Origin: Chitinophaga pollutisoli | Lineage (GTDB): Bacteria > Bacteroidota > Bacteroidia > Chitinophagales > Chitinophagaceae | Length of the DNA: 64,000 nt | Reading direction: 5' to 3' | NCBI RefSeq assembly: GCF_038396755.1 | Contig: NZ_CP149822.1 | Coordinates: forward strand, 2,232,001-2,296,000 | Shown here: positions 26,248-36,775 of the stretch, piece by piece | How positions within the stretch are numbered: position 1 is the first letter of the stretch | Layout: each line of letters opens with the position of its first letter | Translations under genes and position numbers: made by a program | Notes under the pieces: generated by a model | Told to the model about the DNA's origin: nothing | Databases searched by the model: none | What the model saw: only the letters and a program-made list of their open reading frames with translations

Positions 26248-28797
26248 TCACTTTGCTATAATCGTCGTTTTACCCTTCTGAATAAGCACGGCTTTGTCCT
26301 CCACAACCGGCAACCTCAGCTCCGGCAATTTGTCCGGCGCGGCAATGCGCTTGTTGACGGCGTATCCGTAATCCTTCAGTCCTCCGCTGTTTTCCATGCT
26401 GGCGGCGGGTGCGGAAATGTTGACGGGTTCGTTCGTCCGGATGATTCGCCCGCCGGCGTTTCTTGCCGAACGGATGACCGCCGTTCTCAATTTCCCGTTC
26501 TTCCAGGTGATATCCACTTCCATCCCGCCTTTCACTTTCAAACCTTTCACGCTGCCGCTGGGCCAGGCAGACGGTAACGCGGGCAACAGATGGATCACGC
26601 CGTCGTGGCTTTGCACCAGCATTTCCGTGATCCCCGAAGTGACGCCGAAGTTGCCGTCGATCTGGAAGGGCGGGTGTGCGTCGAACAGATTGGCGTAAGA
26701 GCCGCCGCTGTTGTCTGCCACGCTGATGGAATCCATTTCGGCGAGGAACAATTGTTTATTGAGCATCGTGTAGGCGTGGTCGCCGTCTTCCAGCCGCGCC
26801 CACCAGTTGATCTTCCAGGCTTTGGACCAGCCGGTGCCGCCATCGCCCCGGAGCTCCAGGCTGCGTTTGGCCGCTGCGGCCAGTTCCGGCTCCCTTCGCG
26901 GAGTAATGGCGTTACCCGGGAAGAGGCCGTACAGGTGCGACAGATGGCGGTGCTTGTCGTTGGGATCGTCCCAATCGAGGTACCATTCCTGCAATTGCCC
27001 GAGCCTGCCCGCCTGGAACGGGTACAGGTTTTTGAGCTTCTGCCGGATCTGCGAAACCAGTTCCTTGTCGCGCCCCAGCAAGGCCGCCGCCTGCGCGGTG
27101 CGGTTGAGCAGGTCGTGGATGATGGCGATATCCATTGTGGAAGCGATGCTCACGGAGCCTTTGCGGGCGCCGTTCACCAAAAAGTTATTTTCAGGGGAAG
27201 TGGAAGGATTGGTCACCCAATGCCCCGCACTATCTTTTACCAGCCATCCGAGCATGAATTCAGTAGCGCCTTTCATGAGCGGATAGGCGGTTTGGGCGAG
27301 AAAAAGACTGTCGCTGTTATACGCGTAGTGCTCCCAGAGGTGGCGGCAGAACCAGGCGCCGGCCATGGGCCAGATGCCCCAGCGCGGCTCACCCCGTGGA
27401 TCCCGCCAGTCGAAGCCACCGGAAGGTGCGGTTATGGCCCAGATGTCGGCGTTATGGTGGACGGTCCAGCCGCCCAATCCATAATTCACTTTCGCCGTTT
27501 CTTTCCCGTTTACCGCGAGTTGCCCGATGAAGTCGAACAGTGGTGAGGCGCATTCGGACAGGTTAGCCGTTTCGGCCGGCCAGTAATTCATTTCGGTGTT
27601 GATGTTGGTGGTATAGTTAGCGCCCCATGGCGGCTGCATTTTATTGTTCCAGATACCCTGCAGGTTCATGGCCGGCCCGCCCTTCCGCGAACCCGCGATC
27701 ATAAGATACCGCCCGAACTGGTAAAGGAGCGTGGTGAGCTGGGGATCGCGGTTCCCGCCGGCGAGGGTGTATTCTTTCAGCCGCACGTCCGTCGGTTTTT
27801 TGGAAGAAGTGTCTTTTCCTAAGTCGAGCGCCACGCGAAGGAAGAGTGGCTGGTAATCGGCGAGGTGCCTTTGCAGGAGGGCCGAAAACGTCATCCCCGA
27901 AGCCTTCGTCAACGGCGCCAGGGCTGCGGAATCCGCGCGGCGGCCATTTCCGACGGGATCGTTGAACGGACCGTTAAAACCCGTTCCGATGGAAACGAGG
28001 AGCGTCACTTCCGTGGCGCCCTGGATATGCAGCTGCTGGCCGTCGGCGAAGGACTTGCCGTCGGTGAGCCGCGCTTTCACATGCACTTCGTATGGTATGC
28101 CTTTGGCCGGATCGTATTCGATGGTGCGTTTTTCATACGGCCGGTGCGGTACGTACGAAGGGCATTGGCCTTTCATGACCAGGTGGTCGCGGTTCATGGA
28201 GGTAACGGCGGACCGCATGGGATTACGGAAGCCCACGGTGAAGTCCAGCGCATTCTTGCGGCTGCTCTTCCATCGGATGACGAGCAGCTGGTCGGGGTAC
28301 GATACAAACATTTCACGCGTGTATTCCACCCCGTTATCTGTATATTTTACATGTGCTTTCGCGGTGTTGAGGTCGAGGGATCGCTCGTATCCGGAGGCTT
28401 TCCCGGCATTGGTTTGTTTGAGGAAAAGCCCTCCCAGCGTAAGGTACCGGGCGGAATAGGGCCCGAGCATGAGCCGGCTGAGCGAGTCCGCTTGGAGGTA
28501 TTCCCCGTTCCAGAGCGCCTGGCGCACCAGCGGCAGCGTGTTATAGGCGCCGGGATTATTGCCTACGCCGGGGCCGCCACTCCATAAAAACGCCTCGTTC
28601 AGCTGCAACTGCTCCTCTTCCACCCCACCAAAAACCATGGCCCCGATGCGCCCGTTGCCCACCGGCAGCGCCTGGTTCCAATTGGCCGCGGGCTGGCGGT
28701 ACCAGAGTTTTAATAAGGGATCCTGCTGCTGGGCTACCGCCACCGTTGCGGAACAACACAGCCATGCAGCCACCCAGCCTTTCATGCTTCTTTTCAT
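26248..28797 (-). CDS. GH95 family glycoside hydrolase (alpha-L-fucosidase/galactosidase type)
   Basis: Inverting enzyme of family GH95, which removes terminal alpha-1,2-L-fucose or L-galactose. The start MKRSMKGW gives a signal peptide ending at VAQ and 849 residues. The N-terminal beta-sandwich has [15 protein letters not shown] and [12 protein letters not shown]. In the (alpha/alpha)6 barrel I see NINTEMNYW (Asn 398, Asn 400), TSPENNF (Glu 536, proposed acid) and FQIDGNFG (Asp 714), matching the catalytic N-N-E-D set known for Bifidobacterium AfcA. Two LacI-type operators lie upstream. It forms a PUL with SusCD to its right. Confidence 0.92.
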   Translation of the reverse strand: MKRSMKGWVAAWLCCSATVAVAQQQDPLLKLWYRQPAANWNQALPVGNGRIGAMVFGGVEEEQLQLNEAFLWSGGPGVGNNPGAYNTLPLVRQALWNGEYLQADSLSRLMLGPYSARYLTLGGLFLKQTNAGKASGYERSLDLNTAKAHVKYTDNGVEYTREMFVSYPDQLLVIRWKSSRKNALDFTVGFRNPMRSAVTSMNRDHLVMKGQCPSYVPHRPYEKRTIEYDPAKGIPYEVHVKARLTDGKSFADGQQLHIQGATEVTLLVSIGTGFNGPFNDPVGNGRRADSAALAPLTKASGMTFSALLQRHLADYQPLFLRVALDLGKDTSSKKPTDVRLKEYTLAGGNRDPQLTTLLYQFGRYLMIAGSRKGGPAMNLQGIWNNKMQPPWGANYTTNINTEMNYWPAETANLSECASPLFDFIGQLAVNGKETAKVNYGLGGWTVHHNADIWAITAPSGGFDWRDPRGEPRWGIWPMAGAWFCRHLWEHYAYNSDSLFLAQTAYPLMKGATEFMLGWLVKDSAGHWVTNPSTSPENNFLVNGARKGSVSIASTMDIAIIHDLLNRTAQAAALLGRDKELVSQIRQKLKNLYPFQAGRLGQLQEWYLDWDDPNDKHRHLSHLYGLFPGNAITPRREPELAAAAKRSLELRGDGGTGWSKAWKINWWARLEDGDHAYTMLNKQLFLAEMDSISVADNSGGSYANLFDAHPPFQIDGNFGVTSGITEMLVQSHDGVIHLLPALPSAWPSGSVKGLKVKGGMEVDITWKNGKLRTAVIRSARNAGGRIIRTNEPVNISAPAASMENSGGLKDYGYAVNKRIAAPDKLPELRLPVVEDKAVLIQKGKTTIIAK

Positions 28798-28992
28798 ATC
28801 GGTATTGCTCACATTTTTTCGCTCCGGAAATTGCTTTCCCGTCCACAGGCATACGGCCATAACCGTAGCGCCCGTGAACTGCAGGAAAACTTGAAATGAT
28901 TGGAAAAGTACATGATACTACTTTTCATAACGCGGTGCCCCGCAGGGCATATAACTAAATATTTACTGTTAACGCTGACGACGTGCTGTTTA

Positions 28993-29006
28993 CGCAAACG
29001 TTTGCA
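28993..29006. promoter_or_regulatory. LacI-family operator 1
   Basis: CGCAAACGTTTGCA contains the perfect 12-bp palindrome GCAAACGTTTGC with the central CG typical of LacI/GalR sites. Confidence 0.6.
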
Positions 29007-29060
29007 TCCATACCCAAAAATCATCCTGTCAAACAGCACTGCAAACCGGAACCGAAATTA

Positions 29061-29074
29061 TGCAATCGGTTGCA
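29061..29074. promoter_or_regulatory. LacI-family operator 2
   Basis: TGCAATCGGTTGCA has TGCAA/TTGCA arms and fits TGNAANCGNTTNCA. Confidence 0.55.
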
Positions 29075-29120
29075 CAATACAAAGCATTTTTTTAACGGAT
29101 GCTGATACTGGATTCGCCAA

Positions 29121-30426
29121 TCAGAGCGCCGGGCTACTGAATCCTAATCTTTTCAAACCCGTTTTTACTTCCGGGCAACTCATGAAAAGCCTCCACAGCA
29201 GCCCGCTCCGGTAGTTTTCGATCATCACCACGATCGGACCCTGGTCAATGGCCAGGTACTGGTAATCAAACCAGTTCGTGGTTTCGTTGAACGCATCGTA
29301 AAACCCGTACTCGCCCCACAGGCGGTCGCCCAGCTTATCATAAAAATGCCGCATCGCCTGCATGGAATATTCCGGGGTGTAAGGGAATGAAGATAAAGCC
29401 GCCGTCGGCGTAATCACGCCCAGGTCGTTTGTAGGACTGTGCGCATTGTAAAACTCGTGGTTGTCGCTGGCGGTGAGGCCCCAGCATTCCGGCCCGTAAC
29501 CTTTAAATTTCTTTGGATTGTCGATGCAATATTGGCGGTTGATGAGGGTATGGTTACGGTTCTGTTCCCAGTAATCGGCATACTGATCCTTCAATCCGCG
29601 GGGATCGAGGCCGAGGAAGGAATAATGGGCGAAGAAGAGCGGCCCGCCATAAGGAAATCCCAACGGCAATTTGATGCCGTAATAATCTTTCCCGTTATAG
29701 AAATGGGTATTCACCGCCCAGCCCTGGTGGTAAGCTTTCGGCGAGATGGGATAGGTGGGAGAAGAAGCCGCCAGCACATAAGCGATCAGGCATTCATTAT
29801 ACCCCCGTACCTGGTGATTCATGGCCCATCCCTGGTTGGGCGACCAATGCCAATACAGCACATCCTGCCCGCCCTGTGTGTACCAGTTCCATTCCGTTTC
29901 GCTCCACATCCAGCCGATTTTGTCGCGCAGCTCGCGCTCTTTGGGCGCTTCCCGGTCAAAATACTGGCGGACGCACAGCAGCCCCTGCCACATGAAAGCG
30001 GACTCCACGATATCCCCGCCATCGTCGCGGCGGCTGAAGGGCACCGTTTTCCCCGTGGCGCCATGCATCCAGTGCGGCCAGATGCCGTGATAGTGGTCGG
30101 CTTTCAGGAGAAAGTTGACGATCTTCAGCAACCGGTCCAGCCCTTCTTCCCGCGTAATGAATTTCCTTTCAATCCCTACCAGAATGGCCATCACCCCAAA
30201 CCCCGACCCGCCGATCGTTACGGTATCGGGCGTAATGGTACGCTCCGGCGCAAGGCCAGACACGGGATGGGCGAACTTCCAGAAGTAATCGAAAGTTTTC
30301 TGCTGGACCAGCGTCACCAAAGCAGTATCCCCCAGCTGCTGCCGGGGGATCTTTTTTCTGCTGCGCCGTGAGCGCCAAAGGCAAAAGCAAGGCAGCCACA
30401 CATAAAACGGCGTATTTACAAAGCAT
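29121..30426 (-). CDS. glucoamylase-like family (PF10091) secreted enzyme, frameshift at N-terminus
   Basis: The catalytic part is intact: FDYFWKFAHPVSGLAPERT, TIGGSGFGVMAI, ESAFMWQGLL, WSPNQGWAMNHQVRGYNECLIAYVLA, GLTASDN and TPTAALSSFPYTPE are hallmarks of PF10091 (GH144/GH162-like beta-1,2-glucan enzymes are in this group). The ATG just past the SusD stop opens a good signal peptide (MLCKYAVLCVAALLLPLALTA, then QQKK) but in another frame. Removing one A from the A6 run at 30351-30356 joins them as ...AQQKKIPRQQLGDTALVTL. Without the fix the enzyme has no signal peptide. It is directly downstream of SusD, so it is part of the PUL operon. Exact activity unknown. Confidence 0.82.
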
Positions 30427-30427
30427 A

Positions 30428-31930
30428 TCAATCATATCCAGGATTTTGCGTCAGTCGGTTATTGGAAAGCACCCGTTGTTCCTGCGGAATGGGGAACAAC
30501 TCGTTTTTATTATCCACGAAAGCCTTGCCGTGCGCGCGCAACACTTGTCCGGCGCGGCCGGTGCGCACCAGGTCCCAGAAGCGGTCATGCTCCATCGCCA
30601 GCTCCACCCTCCTTTCCTTCCAGATCTTCTGGCGGAGGTCTGCCTGCCCGCCGTTCGTTGCCGGCGGCAAGCCCGCCCTCCTGCGCACGATGTTCAGTTT
30701 GGCCAGCGCCTCTTCGCCGTTCCCAAGTTCATTCGCAGCTTCCGCATATTGCAGCAGCAACTCGCCATACCGCAACACCCGGAGGTTCTTCGGCGTCCTG
30801 TCTGGGCTCCCGCAGTAAATCTCCTGCGTGCGGCTGTGATAGGCTTTGTAATTATACCGGTCGTTTTCCACAGAATCGCGGCTGGGCACCCGGAAGCCAT
30901 CCCACAATACGGTGCCGTTTGGCTGAATGGTGATGATGGTCGCGTCTTTGCGCTTGTCACCCGGCTCATAAGCCGCCGCCAGGTCAGCACTCGGGTTATT
31001 GAACCCGAACCCGAAATCCGACCATCCCCGCCGTGCCCGGATGCCCTGGCTGTTGGCGTACAACTCGATGGCGGCGTTGCAGGCGGCATTGGTTCCTGTC
31101 TGCACTTCAAAGACCGACTCGATGGAATTAGCGCCTTTCACCCGCCAGATATCCGCGTAATTCGAAAGCGTATCATACAACCCGGAAGTGACCACGGCCT
31201 GCGACAGCGTGAACGCGTTTTGCCAGTCTTTCCGGTACAGGTACACTTTCCCCAGCAGCATCTGCGCCGCCCCCTTTGTCACGCGCCCCGTTTGCGTGGC
31301 GCCTTTCAACGGTACGTTATCCACCGCAAACCGCAGGTCGCCGATGATAAGCTGGTAGATATCTTCAGCGGTAGCGCGCGTCTGGAATTCGTCTGAATTC
31401 GCTTCGTCGGGCGTGGGTACGCGGTCGAGTTTAGGTACGCCGCCGTAGGTCCTCACCAGGTTAAAATAAAAATATCCGCGCAAAAAACGAACTTCTCCGA
31501 TCAGCCGGTTTTTATCCGCATCGGGCAAGGGGCTCAGGGGCAGCTTGTCGAGCGCCTGGTTGCAACGCGCGATGCCCTGATACAGCCCCGTCCAGTAATT
31601 CTGGACGATGGGATTTGTGGCGGTGAAGGTGAAATTATCGATCTGAAGGGCAGGCTCGTAATCCTGCGGGGTGCTGCCCTTATCGGCATCATCGCTGGAG
31701 ATGCTCGTGAGGGTGATGAATTGCAGCCCGTGGATATCCGGCCCGAAGCCGCCGAGCCACATGACGTTGTACACGCCGTTGACGAGATCGATGGCCGCGG
31801 TGGGATTGGTCCGGATTTCTTCTTCCGTCACCCTCCCCTGCGGCGGAATATCGAGGAAACTTTTTCCGCAGGCGGCATACAGGATCATGGATCCGATCAG
31901 CATAGCGGGTATATAAATCAGTTTTTTCAT
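30428..31930 (-). CDS. SusD/RagB-family nutrient-binding lipoprotein
   Basis: Surface lipoprotein that captures glycan for the SusC channel. 500 residues; the signal ends at the lipobox LYAAC followed by GKSFLDIPPQGRVTEEE, the typical SusD start. The TPR-like helices (RFLRGYFYFNLVRTYGGVPKLDRVP, KGAAQMLLGKVYLYRKDW) and the C-terminal WKERRVELAMEHDRFWDLVR with the NPGYD end are characteristic. It follows SusC by 10 bp and its stop overlaps or abuts the start of the PF10091 enzyme, so the three are one operon. Confidence 0.95.
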   Translation of the reverse strand: MKKLIYIPAMLIGSMILYAACGKSFLDIPPQGRVTEEEIRTNPTAAIDLVNGVYNVMWLGGFGPDIHGLQFITLTSISSDDADKGSTPQDYEPALQIDNFTFTATNPIVQNYWTGLYQGIARCNQALDKLPLSPLPDADKNRLIGEVRFLRGYFYFNLVRTYGGVPKLDRVPTPDEANSDEFQTRATAEDIYQLIIGDLRFAVDNVPLKGATQTGRVTKGAAQMLLGKVYLYRKDWQNAFTLSQAVVTSGLYDTLSNYADIWRVKGANSIESVFEVQTGTNAACNAAIELYANSQGIRARRGWSDFGFGFNNPSADLAAAYEPGDKRKDATIITIQPNGTVLWDGFRVPSRDSVENDRYNYKAYHSRTQEIYCGSPDRTPKNLRVLRYGELLLQYAEAANELGNGEEALAKLNIVRRRAGLPPATNGGQADLRQKIWKERRVELAMEHDRFWDLVRTGRAGQVLRAHGKAFVDNKNELFPIPQEQRVLSNNRLTQNPGYD

Positions 31931-31940
31931 GTCGCCGTTT

Positions 31941-34900
31941 TTAGAAGGTGATGTTCAGCCCCAGCGCATACGTGCGCGTGGTGGGATAAGGACTCAGTTC
32001 GATACCGGCTTCGAGCGGACTGCTGCTGTTTTGCAAGCTCAGGAAGCCGTCTTGTTTCGGGTTGCTGGAAATCATTTCCGGGCTGAAGCCGCTGAAACGC
32101 TTTACCGTGAAAAGATTCTGCGACGTCAGGTACACGCGCACCCTTTCGATTTTGATCGCGTCCAGCACGTTCTTCGGCAGCGAATACCCTACGGTCAGGT
32201 TGTTCAGCCGGAAGAAATTCCCCGACTCCACGAAATATGTGGATGCGGGCGTGTTGCCGTACAGGACGCGCGGATCGGTGGCAGACGGCCGGCTGGCGGT
32301 CCACCGGCGGTCGGCGTAATCCGATTCGATATTATCCGTTACCTCGTAGCGGAATGCCTTTTTCCCGTTATAGATTTTGTTGCCGGCATTGCCATAAAAA
32401 TCCATGCTGAAATCGAGCCCTTTATAATTAAATCCGGCATTGATGCCGTAATAGAATTTGGGTTGATAGGATCCCGCATAAATCCGGTCTAGGTCGTTGA
32501 TGGCCCCGTTGCCATCCACATCGCGGTATTGGAGGTCACCGGGCTGTGCATTCGGCTGGATCTTCTGCCCGTTTTTATCCACATACGCATCAATGGCTGC
32601 CTGGTCGGGGAATACGCCCATGGCGTCCAGCACAAAGAAGGAGCCAATCGGCTGGCCGTTATCGGTTTTGGTGATATTTCCCTGCTGCCCTACGCCGCCG
32701 CGGAACAAAGGCTGTCCCTGGTTCAGGCCCGTTACCTCGTTGTGGTTCAGCGTCATATTACCGCCGATGTTGTAACTGAAATCGTCCGACAAATTATCCT
32801 TCCATCCCAGCGTAAATTCCCAACCGCGGTTAACGAACGAACCGGCATTGGTCGTGTATTCATTATCCGGATCGCCGAGCAGGCCGGGAATTTTCACGGT
32901 CACGAGGGCGTCTTTCGTTTTTTTGTTATAATAATTCACCTCACCCGTTAACCTGCTTTCCAGGAACGCAAACTCGAGGCCGAAGTCATATTCTTCGGTG
33001 GTTTCCCATTTCAGGTTGCGGTCTTTGATATCGGCGAGGTTGGTGCCCAAAGTGGGTGTTCCGTTGAAGAAGTACAGCAGGCCCGAATTGGCGGTGAGAA
33101 TGTAAAGGTTGGAAGCGATGTTATCGTTCCCGATTCGCCCCCAGCTGCCGCGGAGCTTCAGGAAGCTCAGTGCGCCATCTTTCGGCATCCAGGGCTCTTC
33201 GGAAACCACCCATCCCGCGCCCACCGCAGGGAAATAACCGTTCCGGTTATCCGAAGGGAAGCGGGAAGATGCGTCGTTACGGAAGGATACCGTCAACAGG
33301 TACTTATCCGCGTAGCTGTAATTGACGCGCCCCAGCCACGAGCGCCGCGCGTACTTGTCGCCGTCGGCCGTGTTGGTGGAAGTATTGGGATCCCCGGCGA
33401 TGAGGTACCACATATCCGGACTGTTCGGCACATTCCTGCGCAACCCTTCCAGGTAATTCCCTTCATACTGCTGCGAGGTAAAGCCCGCCAGCACCGTGAG
33501 GTCGTGGCGGCCGAAGCGCTGCTGGAACGTCGCCGTATTATCCCAGATCCATTCCGTCCCTTCTTCCTTCACCATCGTGAGCTGGCTCTCCGGCCGTTGC
33601 TGGTTGCCGCCCGCCACGAGGAACGTAGATTCATCATTCAGGAACACCGCATTATACCGCCGCCGGTTCTGGAAACCCTGGTTGGCGCTGATGCTGCTGC
33701 GGAGCTTGATGAATTCCCAGGGACTGTATTCCAGGTACCCCGTTCCCTGCAGGCGGTTTTCCTTGTAGCGGTCATTTACTTTATCGATGGATAGGATGGA
33801 GTTGCCCACGTTCTGGAACGCGGAAGTATTGCCGTATTTACCATCGCGGGTGATGGGGATCACCGGGGCGGCGCGGTAAGTGTTGTTGTATACTTCAGCG
33901 AGATTTACGTTCTGCGTGGTGTTGTGCATGTACGACACCTGGGCTACGAATTTCAGGTTGTCTGCGATGTTCCATTCGTTGTTGGAGCGGATGGTGAAGC
34001 GGTCGTATTTGTTGGCCCGTACAATCCCTTCGTCGGTCAGGTAACCGGCGTTGAAATAGTACAGGAATTTTTCGCTGCCGCCGGAAAGCGACACGTTATG
34101 CGTTTGCTGGAAACCCTTGCGCAGCAGGGCGCCGTACCAATCGCTGTTGGCACCGTAATCGGGAATGGTGACGTTGGGGCCCGCATCTTTCAAATAATCC
34201 GTGTATTGCGTAGCATTCGCCATTTTCACCTGGTTGGCCACTTCGCGCCAGCCTACCGTCATATTGTAAGCCACTTCCATTTTTCCGGCCTTACCACGCC
34301 TGGTGGTGATGATGATAACGCCATTGGCTGCACGAACGCCGTATATGGCGGAAGCGGACGCGTCTTTCAGCACATCCATCGTGAGGATATCGGCCGTATT
34401 GATGTTGCGGATATCATTGGTAAGCACGCCATCCACTACATACAAAGGTTCCGCGCCGGCGAGCATACTGCCCGTACCGCGCACGCGCACCTGCGGTTGC
34501 GATCCCGGCGCGCCGGAGCTCACGATCTGCACGCCCGCCAGCTTGCCCTGCACGCCCTGGGTGGCCGTATTGACAGGTTGCGCCGCAATGGCTTCCCCGG
34601 AAATGCTCCCGACAGAACCCGTGAGGTCGCGCTTGCGGCGGGTGCCGTATCCCACTACTACCACCTGGTTCAGCTCACTGGCCGATGATTCCAGTACGAT
34701 ATCGATCACCGAACGGCCGCCCAGCGGCACTTCCTGCGGCGTATAACCGATGTAGGAGAATATCAGCACTGCATTGGCATCGGCCACATTCAGGGAGTAA
34801 GTACCGTCAGGCTGGGTGACGGTTCCGGTGCTGGTGCCTTTGATCTGGATGGTAACCCCTGGCAACGGGTTGCCGTCCTTGTCCTTTACCGTCCCTTTCA

Positions 34901-34994
34901 CGGGGTCGAACGGCGGACCGGCTATCGCGGCCTGCGCAAGTTCCGAGGAAAAGAACAGCAGTACCGCGACAAACATGTGTAAGCCTGGTTTCAT
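31941..34994 (-). CDS. SusC/RagA-family TonB-linked outer membrane receptor
   Basis: Complete 1017-residue TonB-dependent transporter. A signal peptide ends near AQAAIA. It has the carboxypeptidase-like domain VKGTVKDKDGNPLPGVTIQIKG (about 33-110), the SusC box LNQVVVVGYGTRRKRDLTGSV, the plug with PLYVVDGVLT and VLKDASASAIYGVRAANGVI, and an extended barrel ending in YALGLNITF. First gene of the SusC-SusD-PF10091 operon and the presumed importer for the PUL glycan. I see no hybrid two-component or sigma/anti-sigma regulator beside it. Confidence 0.96.
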   Translation of the reverse strand: MKPGLHMFVAVLLFFSSELAQAAIAGPPFDPVKGTVKDKDGNPLPGVTIQIKGTSTGTVTQPDGTYSLNVADANAVLIFSYIGYTPQEVPLGGRSVIDIVLESSASELNQVVVVGYGTRRKRDLTGSVGSISGEAIAAQPVNTATQGVQGKLAGVQIVSSGAPGSQPQVRVRGTGSMLAGAEPLYVVDGVLTNDIRNINTADILTMDVLKDASASAIYGVRAANGVIIITTRRGKAGKMEVAYNMTVGWREVANQVKMANATQYTDYLKDAGPNVTIPDYGANSDWYGALLRKGFQQTHNVSLSGGSEKFLYYFNAGYLTDEGIVRANKYDRFTIRSNNEWNIADNLKFVAQVSYMHNTTQNVNLAEVYNNTYRAAPVIPITRDGKYGNTSAFQNVGNSILSIDKVNDRYKENRLQGTGYLEYSPWEFIKLRSSISANQGFQNRRRYNAVFLNDESTFLVAGGNQQRPESQLTMVKEEGTEWIWDNTATFQQRFGRHDLTVLAGFTSQQYEGNYLEGLRRNVPNSPDMWYLIAGDPNTSTNTADGDKYARRSWLGRVNYSYADKYLLTVSFRNDASSRFPSDNRNGYFPAVGAGWVVSEEPWMPKDGALSFLKLRGSWGRIGNDNIASNLYILTANSGLLYFFNGTPTLGTNLADIKDRNLKWETTEEYDFGLEFAFLESRLTGEVNYYNKKTKDALVTVKIPGLLGDPDNEYTTNAGSFVNRGWEFTLGWKDNLSDDFSYNIGGNMTLNHNEVTGLNQGQPLFRGGVGQQGNITKTDNGQPIGSFFVLDAMGVFPDQAAIDAYVDKNGQKIQPNAQPGDLQYRDVDGNGAINDLDRIYAGSYQPKFYYGINAGFNYKGLDFSMDFYGNAGNKIYNGKKAFRYEVTDNIESDYADRRWTASRPSATDPRVLYGNTPASTYFVESGNFFRLNNLTVGYSLPKNVLDAIKIERVRVYLTSQNLFTVKRFSGFSPEMISSNPKQDGFLSLQNSSSPLEAGIELSPYPTTRTYALGLNITF

Positions 34995-35160
34995 ACATCA
35001 ACGTGTTTTTGAATGTCAGTAAATGGATGGCAAGGAAAGGGCTAAACAGGCGCAGTACAGGGAAAAATAAGGAGAACGACTGCATATAGATTACAATCGA
35101 CAGGAATTGAATGTTCAATGCTGTTGGCCATTTCAGCCTGTTAAACAGTATTCCGGCAAT

Positions 35161-35196
35161 AAAAAACCCTCCCGGTACAACGGCCGGGAGGGTTTT
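35161..35196 (-). terminator. intrinsic terminator after the sulfatase gene
   Basis: CCCTCCCGG (35167-35175) pairs with CCGGGAGGG (35184-35192), flanked by A6 and T4, so it can work in both directions. It separates the sulfatase from the SusC promoter region. Confidence 0.85.
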
Positions 35197-35215
35197 AGCA
35201 AACTTGTTTGCGAAA

Positions 35216-36682
35216 TCAGGGCTGCACTTTGGCGGCGGGGCGCCTTTCGGAGCCGGGCATTTTGCGGAGATCGTCGCCGAGTGATTGGCGATAATTGTCT
35301 GCGATGGCTTCGAGGTCTTTCACGACCTGCGGGAATACTTTGCTGACGTCTGTGGTTTCGCCGGGATCGATGCTGAGATCGTACAAGCCGCCTTCGGTGG
35401 GCACGTCGGGCGCGGGTGCGGGAAATCCGTCGTAACCGGGGGGATTGAGGCGGTAAGTACGGGCCCTGTGCGGGAATACGAGTTTGTAATTCCCTTTGCG
35501 CACGGCTTCCAGGTTGTTGACGTTGTAATAGTATACGAAATGTTCACGCGGGTTGGCGCCTGGCTCATTTTTGAGCAATGGCAGGATGCTGAGACCGTCG
35601 ATCTTCTTTTTGGGCAGATCGGCGCCGCAAACCGCCGCTACAGTCGGCAGGATATCGATGGCGGCGGCGACCTTGTTGCAAACGGTACCCGCGGGGATTT
35701 TCCCGGGCCATTGCATGATGCAGGGCACGCGCTGCCCGCCTTCCCAGCTGGAGCCTTTGCCTTCACGGAGACCGGCGGTATTGCCGGCATGATTACCGTA
35801 ATTGAGCCATGGGCCGTTGTCGCTCGTAAAAATCACGAGCGTATGCTTATCTAGTCCGTTTTCTTCCAGTGTTTGCAGGATGCGGCCCACGGAGGCGTCG
35901 AGTTCCATCATGAGGTCGCCGAACATGCCGGCTCCGCTCTTCCCCCTGAACTTTTCCGACACGGCGATGGGCACATGCGGCATGCTGTGGGCCATGTACA
36001 GGAAGAAGGGCGATTTTTTGTTTTTACGGATGAATTCGCAGGCCCGGTCGGTGTAGATCCCTGTGAGCTCCGCCTGGTCGTCGAGGTTGCGGATGATGCG
36101 GCGGGTTTCGTTCCCTTCGATGAGGGGCAACGGCGGGTAGCGGGCGCGCCAAACTTTAGAGGTTTCGGGATAGGGTTTGCCGTCGTAATGCACCGGCCAC
36201 ATATCATTGGAGTACGGCAGTCCGAGATACTCGCTGAAACCGTGCTGGAGCGGGAGGTACGGTACTTTCGATCCCAGATGCCATTTGCCCACCATGCCGG
36301 TTTTGTAACCCTGGTCTTTCAGGATTTCCGCGATGGTTTCCTCTTCCCCGTTCAGCGCGATTTTGGCGTCCGGATTAAGCGCGTTGTGGATACCGATGCG
36401 ATTGGGATAGCAACCGGTGAGCAACCCCGCCCGCGAAGCGGAACAAACGGCCTGCGCGGCATAGAAATGCGTGAACCGCATCCCCCGTGCGGCCATCCGG
36501 TCGAGGTTCGGCGTGGCATAAGGGCCGCCGCCGTAACAGGCCGGGTCGCCATAGCCCATGTCGTCCATGAAAATAATGATGACGTTGGGTTTCGCGGGTG
36601 GCTGCGGCTCTGCAGGCACGAAGCTCGCGGCGGCGGCGGCGGCCAGTGCCAGGAGGAAACAGCGGAAAATGGGCTTCAACAT
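35216..36682 (-). CDS. secreted sulfatase, Cys-type
   Basis: Arylsulfatase-superfamily (S1) enzyme that removes sulfate esters from glycans. The start at MLKPIFRCFLLALAAAAAAS gives a signal peptide and 488 residues; the region upstream of it contains an iteron array and is not coding. Metal ligands appear as FMDDMGYGD (Asp 40, 41). The maturation motif is CSASRAGLLTG with Cys 80 to be converted to formylglycine, which needs a maturase not present in this window. HSMPHVP, SDNGPW and GKGSSWEGG are also present. It lies in the PUL between SusC and GH29, suggesting a sulfated fucose-containing substrate. Confidence 0.92.
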   Translation of the reverse strand: MLKPIFRCFLLALAAAAAASFVPAEPQPPAKPNVIIIFMDDMGYGDPACYGGGPYATPNLDRMAARGMRFTHFYAAQAVCSASRAGLLTGCYPNRIGIHNALNPDAKIALNGEEETIAEILKDQGYKTGMVGKWHLGSKVPYLPLQHGFSEYLGLPYSNDMWPVHYDGKPYPETSKVWRARYPPLPLIEGNETRRIIRNLDDQAELTGIYTDRACEFIRKNKKSPFFLYMAHSMPHVPIAVSEKFRGKSGAGMFGDLMMELDASVGRILQTLEENGLDKHTLVIFTSDNGPWLNYGNHAGNTAGLREGKGSSWEGGQRVPCIMQWPGKIPAGTVCNKVAAAIDILPTVAAVCGADLPKKKIDGLSILPLLKNEPGANPREHFVYYYNVNNLEAVRKGNYKLVFPHRARTYRLNPPGYDGFPAPAPDVPTEGGLYDLSIDPGETTDVSKVFPQVVKDLEAIADNYRQSLGDDLRKMPGSERRPAAKVQP

Positions 36683-36775
36683 AAGTGTGGATTGACGCTT
36701 CAAACTATTTTGTCGCTTATGTACGCTAAAGTAACAAGATTGATGTAATGTATCTATCCCTTCCATAAAACACCC

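Larger units (their letters stand above)
28798..29120. promoter_or_regulatory. intergenic region upstream of GH95 with two LacI-type operators
   Basis: No gene is apparent. Two palindromes fit the LacI/CcpA consensus TGNAANCGNTTNCA: CGCAAACGTTTGCA (28993-29006) and TGCAATCGGTTGCA (29061-29074). Their centres are 68 bp apart. No LacI-family gene lies in the window. I found no clean -7 element near the GH95 start. Confidence 0.6.
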
